Shown here: positions 1 to 5,449 of the stretch, in pieces
Numbering within the stretch: the stretch's first letter is position 1
Layout: every line of letters begins with the position of its first letter
Source of the DNA: Balneolales bacterium
Lineage (GTDB): Bacteria > Bacteroidota > Rhodothermia > Balneolales > Natronogracilivirgulaceae
DNA: 5,449 bases
Direction of reading: 5' to 3'
NCBI GenBank assembly: GCA_007131625.1
Contig: SLQC01000156.1
Span: 1 to 5,449 of the forward strand
The notes under the pieces: model-generated
Told to the model about the DNA's origin: nothing
Seen by the model: the letters and a program-made list of their open reading frames with translations, nothing else
Database searches by the model: none
Translations under genes and position numbers: made by a program

Positions 1-90
1 AAAAATTTTCATTCTGAATATCCGGAGGTCGTCGAAAAGTTAAAAAAAGAGTACGAAAGATGGATGAAGGATATAGATGATAACAGATAA
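1..90 (+). CDS. C-terminal end of a probable sulfatase (5' end outside window)
   Basis: Frame 1 is open from the first base and stops at TAA 88-90, giving 29 residues. They include the stretch YPEVVEKLKKEYERWMKDI. A charged terminal helix of the form 'P-E-hydrophobic-V-x-x-L-K-x-x-Y-E-x-W' is typical of the extreme C-terminus of bacterial sulfatases of the formylglycine-dependent (alkaline-phosphatase-fold) family, where it follows the last 'D-P-x-E' turn. The catalytic C/S-x-P-x-R motif would lie upstream and is not visible, so the assignment rests on a short helix only. If right, the enzyme would hydrolyse sulfate esters, usually in the periplasm or at the surface. It lies on the same strand as the hydrolase, 161 bases upstream of it. 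Another protein ending in a charged helix cannot be excluded. Confidence 0.5.
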   Translation, partial: KNFHSEYPEVVEKLKKEYERWMKDIDDNR

Positions 91-115
91 TATGACTGGC
101 TAGATCAACAACATC

Positions 116-140
116 TGATATTTGAGAAGCTTCAATATCA
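116..140 (+). other. Hairpin in the gap after the sulfatase-like gene
   Basis: TGATATT (116-122) is the exact reverse complement of AATATCA (134-140). Inside it, GA (124-125) can pair with TC (132-133) if T123 bulges, leaving a small GAAGCT loop region. It begins 25 bases past the stop codon at 90. It could be a 3'-end processing or protective stem, or a weak terminator, but no run of T follows, so it is not a standard intrinsic terminator. The rest of 91-251 is AT-rich, with A tracts at about 200-237 and no credible ORF. Confidence 0.4.
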
Positions 141-251
141 TATACAGAAAGATCTGACAAGAAAACCAACCGGATCAGGATATAGTTAAACACTAGTGAT
201 AAAAAAAATCATGAATTATCTAACAAAAAAAAGTAAAATTGAGATACAGTA

Positions 252-1121
252 ATGAATATAAAAGAAGCATTATTAGTACTGATTATCGTTACGACTTTTT
301 TTTTACCAGGGTATTGCGGGACAGATGAAACTAATCAAAACATTAAATATGAAACGGTTAACGGTTTTGAGGGAAGGGTATTGGATGATACTGTATTTAC
401 GTTTAAGATGCCTTATCGGTTATATATTCCGGATGAGGTTCATCCTGACAAGAGCTATCCATTAGTACTGACCCTGCACGGGATGGGACGCAGAGGAAAC
501 GATAATTTGAGGCAAATTGAAAATAATGCAGTGTGGGCCACTGCATATGCTGAGCCTGCCGTACAGAAGGAATACCCGAGTTTTATACTGGCTCCCCAAA
601 CCCCGACAGGAACAACCTTCAGCCCTCTATGGCCCAGAAGGACAGATGATGAAGATGTGATTAAATCGTTTAATTATGACGTTTTACCCCAACCGGAGTC
701 ATATCAGATGGTAATGAAAATTCTCTTTAGTATCCTGGAAGAATTTAATATTGACCGCAGCCGCATTTACGTGACAGGAAATTCAATGGGAGGTTTTTCT
801 ACCTGGTACTTTGCAATCTCCAACCCGGACCTGTTTGCTGCCGCCATGCCGTTTGCCGGAGGAGGCGATTCATCCAAAGCACATAAAATTGCTCACATGC
901 CAATCTGGATTCATCATGGGGATGCCGACCATGTTGTGTCTGCAAAATTCAGCCGTATCATGATGGAAGCCTTAGAGTCAGCAGGAGGGGTCGGTGAACA
1001 TAAGTATTCCGAATATAAAGATGTACAGCACGGTGTTGCAGGAACCGCTTTCTCTATCGATGAAAATAACAATGGCATCCCTGATATTGTAGAGTGGTTG
1101 TTAAAACAGCGTAAGAGATAG
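252..1121 (+). CDS. Exported alpha/beta-hydrolase, predicted peptidase/esterase (COG4099-like)
   Basis: The protein is 289 residues, normal for a single-domain secreted hydrolase of the prolyl-oligopeptidase/PHB-depolymerase-like esterase group. Residues 1-22 form an export signal: a short start with K4, a hydrophobic core at about 6-19, and Cys22. The LPGYC context is a poor lipobox (Tyr at -1), so lipoprotein status is uncertain. The oxyanion-side motif is LHGMGRRGNDN (75-85), matching the family's LHGxGERGxDN except that Arg replaces Glu. The nucleophile is Ser178 in GNSMGG (176-181). The acid is probably Asp226 in HGDADHVV (222-229), and the base is His260 in VQHG. The triad is therefore complete and the enzyme is probably active on ester or amide bonds in the periplasm or outside the cell. 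After the histidine there is an EF-hand-like loop (270-281), which is unusual. The C-terminus WLLKQRKR is like the family's usual WLxxQ end. The ATG at 252 is directly followed by the signal sequence; upstream there is only a weak GAGA at 241-244. The neighbours suggest glycan processing, but the substrate (acetyl, feruloyl, peptide) cannot be read from sequence. Confidence 0.88.
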   Translation: MNIKEALLVLIIVTTFFLPGYCGTDETNQNIKYETVNGFEGRVLDDTVFTFKMPYRLYIPDEVHPDKSYPLVLTLHGMGRRGNDNLRQIENNAVWATAYAEPAVQKEYPSFILAPQTPTGTTFSPLWPRRTDDEDVIKSFNYDVLPQPESYQMVMKILFSILEEFNIDRSRIYVTGNSMGGFSTWYFAISNPDLFAAAMPFAGGGDSSKAHKIAHMPIWIHHGDADHVVSAKFSRIMMEALESAGGVGEHKYSEYKDVQHGVAGTAFSIDENNNGIPDIVEWLLKQRKR

Positions 1122-1442
1122 AATTTCTTTAGTTGTTATTAAGTTATTGATATTTAACGGGAATGACATGAAGCACACAAATAATCTGTATCAGCCATGA
1201 ACACCATCAAATTCGTGTAGTATTTATTTCAGTTCTTTGTAAGGGTTAGGCAAATTTGCATCGTTTTTAGAAAAAAAGGACAATGAGATTGTTATCAATC
1301 AAAATTTCAGACCGCCGTAATTAAACCAGAAGTCCTTGTATATAGCAATATGATCATTTAGCAATATGAATGGAATTACAGGAATTCTTCCATTTGAAAT
1401 ATAGAACAACAAGTTTTTGCTGCCATTAATGTGTTCAATGAT
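1122..1442. other. Non-coding gap of about 320 bases upstream of the receptor gene
   Basis: There is no convincing ORF on either strand. The region is AT-rich. It holds a small stem, GATTG/CAATC with a TTAT loop (1287-1300), an 8-base palindrome CAAATTTG (1251-1258) resembling a Bacteroidota -7 box (TAnnTTTG) but without a TTG box at the expected distance, and the 14-base direct repeat listed separately. Its length and the repeat suggest that the receptor has its own promoter here rather than relying on read-through from the hydrolase. I could not locate the promoter confidently. Confidence 0.45.
1340..1369. repeat. Tandem near-perfect 14-base direct repeat, possible regulator site
   Basis: The units ATATAGCAATATGA (1340-1353) and ATTTAGCAATATGA (1356-1369) differ at one base and share an exact 11-base core, TAGCAATATGA. 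They repeat with a 16-base period and end about 74 bases before the preferred receptor start. Two same-direction half-sites upstream of a transporter gene are the arrangement expected for an activator or repressor that binds DNA as a head-to-tail dimer. The function is inferred from position only. Confidence 0.45.
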
Positions 1443-4250
1443 ATGATGAAACAATTAATTACAGGTATTAAAACGTGTTTGGTGATAATGGTTTTTTTAA
1501 GCATTCCCGGCCATTTATCAGCACAAAATAGTAGCCTGGTTGGAAGGATTATAGAATCAACGACCGGCAAGCCTCTTGAGAATGCCGTTGTATCCATACC
1601 GGATTTTGGAAGTACAACCAGCGATGATTTGGGCATGTATTCATTTAAAAATTTATCTGCAGGTGAATATACAGTCATTGCGGGTATGAGGGGATATCAA
1701 TCATCTGAAGCAGGGATTCATGTTGAACCGGGTTTTCACAGGATTAATGATATCAACCTTGTAAAAACAATCCAGGATGGCGACAGGATTTTGGTGATCG
1801 ATCGGAAAAGACAGTTAAATCAGAGCTTGAACAATCAGAGAGAATCGATTCAATTCAGTAAGATACTGAATACCCGACAGCTGGATGCATTTGGGGACGA
1901 AACGGTAGAAAAAGCAATTTCCCGACTTCCAGGTGTACATATTGGCCGTAATGGGGGTGCAAATATTCGTGGAACAGGATATGGCCATTATAATATATTG
2001 ATGGATGGACAGCCAGTTGCATCCATGGGATTTGGAAGCAGGAGTGTGGATTTGTCAGGATTTTCGGCCGATATGATAAGAAAGTTGGAGGTCATCAAAG
2101 TGGCCACACCTGATATGCCTGCCGACGGCCTGGGGGGCAGTGTGAATTTACATACTCTGGCACCAGTCGGTGAAAGGGCGATTGAGGTTTATGGTGGTGC
2201 AGGCTTGCATCCGGCTTATTTCAAGTATGGGGGAGTCGGAAGCAGGGCCGGAATGCATTATTCAGAAGCGGTTAGAGAAGATTTGTCGGTTGGAGCTAAC
2301 CTGAAATATCAGCAGGGTCATTATGCCTGGGAAAGCCTTCAGATAGGTTATGACGCTGCTGATTTTGGTAATGGTTTTACCGATGTCATTGGCCGTGTAT
2401 CACCGGGTTTGCACGCCAATCAGCAGAATATGCATTCAGGAGGGGTACAATTACATTATGTGCCATCCGACCGCGTCGTCATCCATCTTGACGGGTTGTA
2501 CAATAACGATAATCGTGTCATTGAGCAGCATCGTAATTACTGGGATTCCGGAGGTGACTGGATCAGTCCGGACACGACAGGATTGGAGGGAGGTTTAGGC
2601 AGTTACGGGTATAACGCAGGACGCACAGACCATAACGTTCATCACTACAGGATACATACGGGAGTCAGGCATTACCTCAACCGGTTCGATTTGGAATATG
2701 GTTTGAATTGGTCATCATCGAATGCCAACCGGAATAGTTATTTGTTCCCATTTGAAAGATCCGGATTGAATTTATCAATTAATCATCTTGACCATACCCG
2801 CCCTGCGATGTATCCACCGGAAGGTATTTTGTTGAATGACGGTACAATAGATTACCGTACATTAAGGTTTCAGGAACTTGAATATACCGTAGATGATCAC
2901 AGGTCACGCTTACTTACCGGATATGTTGATGCTGAGATACCATTCAAGAATTTTTCAATTAAATCAGGCGCCGGTTTTCATATAAACAACAATCAGGGAG
3001 ATTTTAGTTACACTCTTCATTCCTATAACAGAAGTCTGGATTTGTACAGGTTCAGAATGATTCGAGAGGGTCAGATCAACATACTTGATGAAGACGACTA
3101 TTTTATTCCATGGCTTATAAACACCAGCCTCGCCCGGGACTTTTTTGAAGGCAGTGTTCCACAGTTTGAAAAAGACGAAAATCAAGTCAGGCGGGACTCC
3201 GACATATGGAATTATGATCATTCCGAGCGTATATATTCCGGTTACGGGATGGGGACTTTTCAACTGGCTAATTTGCAAATGATCGGTGGCTTGCGGATTG
3301 AGTTATATGAAGCTGATTATGAAGGTATGGATGTGGAATTTAATGAATCGGGGGAGTTAATGGCTGCAGGTACGAATCTTGAAAATCAACAGATCCTGCA
3401 TTTGTTTCCCCATGCACAAATGGCCTATACCCCTGTTGATGGCATGAAAATGCGTGCGGCATGGTCGCAAACGATTCAACGGCCGGATTATAGAATTCTT
3501 AGTCCGTTCCATCTTACTACAAAACAGGATTTCATAATATTCAGGGGAAATCCGAAGCTGGAACCAATGGTTTCTGAAAATTATGATCTGTTTTTCGATT
3601 ACTACTATCACAAATCCGGTCATTTAGGAATCAACCTGTTTTACAAGCGGTTGTCCAATTTATTCTATGAGTCAACAAATGAATTAATGTCAGGTGAGTT
3701 TACCGGATTCAATGAGTATACATTTGAAAATAGTGATGAGAAGGCGTCCATAAGCGGTGTGGAAGTATCATGGATGCAGGACCTGCCATTCCTTCCTGGA
3801 ATTCTGGGCAATTTGGGTACTTATGTTAATTATACCTGGTCACAATCAGACTACAGTGCAGACATACGTCCAGAAGAGCATATGGTTTTTCCCGGGCACA
3901 GTCCGCACATCGTTAATGCGGCGCTGCACTTTACCAGAGGTCGAATTTTTAGTCAGGTTTCATATCACTGGAGGTCGGAAACAATGGTACGTCTGGGCAG
4001 AAGTTTACAATATGCTCCGTCCATAAATCAAAATAATCCGGTCTATCTGGACCGGTATGAAAGCGGAGTCGGGTCACTCTCTGCATCTTTTGAATTCCGG
4101 ATATCGGAAGAATTTCGATTTTGGGCGGATGCATTCAATCTTATTCCTGCAAAACGTGTCGCATATGACTATAGCAGATCCCTGTATCCCGCTGAGACCG
4201 ATCTGTATAAAGGAATTGTCTTTAGATCGGGAGTCCGTTACAACCTGTAA
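1443..4250 (+). CDS. TonB-dependent outer-membrane receptor with N-terminal CarboxypepD_reg-like domain
   Basis: The product is a TonB/ExbBD-energised outer-membrane importer of about 935 residues (numbered from ATG 1443). Order: signal peptide 1-27 (MMKQ, hydrophobic core, then HLSAQ); carboxypeptidase-regulatory-like beta domain 31-107 (starts LVGRI, contains DLGMYSFKNLSAGEYTV); TonB-box-like RILVID 115-120; plug about 136-241 with RLPGV (161-165), RGTGYGHYNILMDGQP (176-191) and TPDMPADGLGGSVNL (222-236); then the beta-barrel to the end, with QRPDY (about 679-683), RGNP (701-704) and a terminal strand ending VRYNL. The 'RGT..YN.L.DGQ', 'TPDM.AD.xGGSVNL' and 'RPDY...GNP.L.P' signatures are those of the Caulobacter/Xanthomonas-type receptors (TIGR01782-like), many of which take up carbohydrates or other nutrients, rather than SusC. 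The length is usual. In-frame starts are GTG 1431, ATG 1443 and ATG 1446; none has a Shine-Dalgarno sequence. I prefer 1443 because the signal peptide begins cleanly there. No SusD-like gene follows. The substrate is unknown. Confidence 0.92.
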   Translation: MMKQLITGIKTCLVIMVFLSIPGHLSAQNSSLVGRIIESTTGKPLENAVVSIPDFGSTTSDDLGMYSFKNLSAGEYTVIAGMRGYQSSEAGIHVEPGFHRINDINLVKTIQDGDRILVIDRKRQLNQSLNNQRESIQFSKILNTRQLDAFGDETVEKAISRLPGVHIGRNGGANIRGTGYGHYNILMDGQPVASMGFGSRSVDLSGFSADMIRKLEVIKVATPDMPADGLGGSVNLHTLAPVGERAIEVYGGAGLHPAYFKYGGVGSRAGMHYSEAVREDLSVGANLKYQQGHYAWESLQIGYDAADFGNGFTDVIGRVSPGLHANQQNMHSGGVQLHYVPSDRVVIHLDGLYNNDNRVIEQHRNYWDSGGDWISPDTTGLEGGLGSYGYNAGRTDHNVHHYRIHTGVRHYLNRFDLEYGLNWSSSNANRNSYLFPFERSGLNLSINHLDHTRPAMYPPEGILLNDGTIDYRTLRFQELEYTVDDHRSRLLTGYVDAEIPFKNFSIKSGAGFHINNNQGDFSYTLHSYNRSLDLYRFRMIREGQINILDEDDYFIPWLINTSLARDFFEGSVPQFEKDENQVRRDSDIWNYDHSERIYSGYGMGTFQLANLQMIGGLRIELYEADYEGMDVEFNESGELMAAGTNLENQQILHLFPHAQMAYTPVDGMKMRAAWSQTIQRPDYRILSPFHLTTKQDFIIFRGNPKLEPMVSENYDLFFDYYYHKSGHLGINLFYKRLSNLFYESTNELMSGEFTGFNEYTFENSDEKASISGVEVSWMQDLPFLPGILGNLGTYVNYTWSQSDYSADIRPEEHMVFPGHSPHIVNAALHFTRGRIFSQVSYHWRSETMVRLGRSLQYAPSINQNNPVYLDRYESGVGSLSASFEFRISEEFRFWADAFNLIPAKRVAYDYSRSLYPAETDLYKGIVFRSGVRYNL

Positions 4251-4293
4251 TAATCAAAATATGGAACCAACCAGAAAGAAATGCACCAATAAC

Positions 4294-4322
4294 TTGCATG
4301 TTGACATAAGTTCAACAGGCAA
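4294..4322. promoter_or_regulatory. 29-base dyad upstream of the LRR gene (operator or RNA hairpin)
   Basis: TTGC (4294-4297) pairs with GCAA (4319-4322), and TGTTGA (4299-4304) pairs exactly with TCAACA (4312-4317). There is one A/G mismatch in each arm and a seven-base centre, CATAAGT. The symmetry is around 4308. It starts 44 bases after the receptor stop and has no T run after it, so a classical terminator is unlikely. It may be a dimer-binding operator or an RNA stem at the receptor mRNA 3' end. TTGACA at 4301-4306 looks like a sigma70 -35 box, but no good -10 follows at 17 bases. Confidence 0.4.
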
Positions 4323-4334
4323 ACTAACAAATAA

Positions 4335-4351
4335 AAACCCAAGGAGGGTTT
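4335..4351 (+). promoter_or_regulatory. Hairpin carrying a perfect Shine-Dalgarno sequence for the LRR gene
   Basis: AAGGAGG (4341-4347) is a full anti-16S match, 9 bases before ATG 4357, and fixes the LRR start. It is flanked by an exact inverted repeat: AAACCC (4335-4340) and GGGTTT (4346-4351). The stem would be 6 base pairs with loop AAGGA, so half of the Shine-Dalgarno lies in the loop and its GG in the stem. This could tune translation. The other two complete starts in the window lack such a site. Confidence 0.6.
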
Positions 4352-4356
4352 ATATT

Positions 4357-5449
4357 ATGAACAATAAAATACAGTCACAGGCCGAGCAGAAATATTTTTG
4401 CCATCCATTGCTTTCCATTTTATTAGTGGCAGGTATGTTGGCAACATTTTCTCTTCAGGAAGCATTCGCGCAAGCTGAAGTTGTAAATGTAAAAGGTGAA
4501 TTCGTTACAGAGGGAGCCCAGTCGGTGCACCCAGATGATTCCCTGGCACTTGCCAATTACTTTTATCACTCCATGAAAGTGGATACATGGATGGATAATT
4601 CAGGCTGGCTTGAAGATATGGTCGTTTTTTGGAAAGGAGTAGATAGAATTGAAGAAATCGAGGTTGAGCCTGATGTGTACGAGTGGCGTATAACCCGGAT
4701 TGTATTGGTTGATCCTAACATGACGGAATGCGGATATCTTCCACCCGAAATTTCACAGTTAAAATATCTTGAGTGGATTCATATCAGAAGGAATCTGGTA
4801 TGTGGAGACATTCCCCGGGAAATCTTCACAGAGCTTGAATTCATTGAAAGACTTTCCGTTCAAAGGGCTGCCTTAACTGGTGAAATTCCCTTTGACGCAA
4901 TAGCACAGACATCTTATTTCAATTTTATGCGTATTGAAGACAACGACATGACCGGTCCGGTTATGACTGCTGATGTTGCCGACTGGCCGAAGAGTTTTCA
5001 GCGTTTATGGATGTCGAATAATTGGAGGTTAACCGGTTCAATTCCACCTGAATTTTATGAAATTGAAAACTTGCAGTTCATTGAAATGGCGGGACTTCCC
5101 AATATTCATGGCCCCATGCCCGATTTCTCAAGATTTGATAATATTAGACGGGTTGAAATACAGAAATCCAATTGGGATTCGGCACCTTTTCCAACATGGC
5201 CCCGTGATATTCCAAATCTTCAGTGGTTAAATATCTGGGAAACCAACATGACGGGAGGTATTCCGGAATGGATTATTGAACTGGGCAATGTGGAAATACT
5301 TAAAATCGGTGGCAGTCAGATGGAGCAAAGTATGGCTGATTTTCCGGATTTGTCGCTGATGCCGGCATTGGAAGAGTTCAGGCTGTTTGGTGGCAATTTC
5401 CACGGTGATTTACCAGCGTGGATTTGTGATACCAATTTAGAAAGGTTCT
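4357..5449 (+). CDS. Secreted plant-type leucine-rich-repeat protein (3' end outside window)
   Basis: 364 codons are visible and the frame is open at the window edge. Residues 1-38 are a long signal peptide: polar residues 1-16, hydrophobic core about 18-32, cleavage probably at AFA/Q 38-39. Residues 59-115 look like the N-terminal cap found in bacterial plant-type LRR proteins (DDSLALANYFYHSM, then TWMDNSGWL and VVFWKGV). About ten LRRs of some 23-27 residues follow from about 114, with clear 'LTGxIPxE' signatures at CGYLPPEI (125-132), CGDIPREI (149-156), LTGEIP (173-178), LTGSIPPEF (225-233), MTGGIPEWI (298-306) and HGDLPAWIC (349-357). An eleventh starts at the edge. Such solenoids bind proteins or glycans; no catalytic motif is visible. 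Tryptophan is frequent (14 in 364). A C-terminal sorting domain, for example type IX secretion, may lie beyond the window. The gene begins 106 bases after the receptor stop on the same strand, with the strong ribosome site at 4341-4347, and may or may not be cotranscribed. Confidence 0.88.
   Translation, partial: MNNKIQSQAEQKYFCHPLLSILLVAGMLATFSLQEAFAQAEVVNVKGEFVTEGAQSVHPDDSLALANYFYHSMKVDTWMDNSGWLEDMVVFWKGVDRIEEIEVEPDVYEWRITRIVLVDPNMTECGYLPPEISQLKYLEWIHIRRNLVCGDIPREIFTELEFIERLSVQRAALTGEIPFDAIAQTSYFNFMRIEDNDMTGPVMTADVADWPKSFQRLWMSNNWRLTGSIPPEFYEIENLQFIEMAGLPNIHGPMPDFSRFDNIRRVEIQKSNWDSAPFPTWPRDIPNLQWLNIWETNMTGGIPEWIIELGNVEILKIGGSQMEQSMADFPDLSLMPALEEFRLFGGNFHGDLPAWICDTNLERF

Noticed and set aside
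191..198. Palindrome CACTAGTG before the hydrolase gene
   Set aside because: An 8-base palindrome is common by chance and does not extend outward.
301..317. Hydrolase as a canonical lipoprotein with Cys22 acylated
   Set aside because: The residues before Cys22 (L-P-G-Y) do not fit a lipobox, which wants a small residue at -1; left as uncertain rather than called.
1236..1258. TTTG and CAAATTTG as a Bacteroidota -33/-7 promoter
   Set aside because: The boxes are only 11 bases apart, against about 19 expected, and the -7 box lacks its first T. Too weak to call.
1429..1446. Five-codon ORF (ATG 1429 to TGA 1446) overlapping the receptor ATG at 1446, as a leader peptide for coupled translation
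   Set aside because: It is tiny, has no ribosome site and its overlap is expected by chance in an ATG-rich stretch.
1376..1678. 100-codon open frame on the minus strand overlapping the receptor start
   Set aside because: It runs opposite the receptor's signal peptide and first domain, has no recognisable motif and no ribosome site; it is a shadow of the real gene.
2350..4134. Five further open frames (61-104 codons) inside the receptor gene, on both strands
   Set aside because: All lie within the receptor coding sequence, whose protein is continuous and recognisable throughout; their translations have no domain-like features.
4301..4330. Sigma70 promoter with TTGACA at 4301
   Set aside because: The sequence 17 bases downstream (TAACAA) is a poor -10, and this group generally uses different promoter boxes; the TTGACA is part of the dyad.

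Overview
The window reads as a piece of a Bacteroidota (or closely related, e.g. Balneolota-like) chromosome. The grounds are the combination of a carboxypeptidase-regulatory-like domain fused to a TonB-dependent receptor, a plant-type leucine-rich-repeat (LRR) secreted protein, a sulfatase-like C-terminus and an alpha/beta-hydrolase, all on one strand, with AT-rich leaders mostly lacking a Shine-Dalgarno sequence. The assignment rests on gene families and style, not on any marker gene.

Layout, all on the + strand. Positions 1-90 hold the last 29 codons of a gene whose end resembles the C-terminal helix of sulfatases. A 161-base gap with one clear hairpin (116-140) follows. Positions 252-1121 encode an exported serine hydrolase of the predicted-peptidase/esterase type (COG4099-like), with a recognisable Ser178/Asp226/His260 triad. 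A 321-base gap follows; it has no gene but carries a near-perfect 14-base direct repeat with a 16-base period (1340-1369), a possible regulator site. Positions 1443-4250 (alternative GTG start at 1431) encode an outer-membrane TonB-dependent receptor with an N-terminal carboxypeptidase-D-like domain, a plug and a 22-strand-type barrel, with signatures of the Caulobacter/Xanthomonas receptor class (TIGR01782-like). A 106-base gap holds a 29-base dyad (4294-4322) and a hairpin that displays an unusually perfect Shine-Dalgarno sequence (4335-4351). From 4357 to the window edge runs the first 364 codons of a secreted LRR protein, incomplete at its 3' end.

How they may work together (inference): the sulfatase-like protein and the exported hydrolase could remove sulfate and ester groups from a polymer or metabolite outside the inner membrane, and the receptor could import the product by TonB-driven transport. 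There is no SusD-type lipoprotein next to the receptor; the LRR protein, which has tryptophans at concave-face positions, occupies that place and could be a surface binding protein or adhesin. Nothing here identifies the substrate. I see no mobile element, CRISPR array, tRNA or rRNA. The most unusual points are the Shine-Dalgarno hairpin, the EF-hand-like calcium loop inserted beside the hydrolase's catalytic histidine, and the receptor/LRR pairing.
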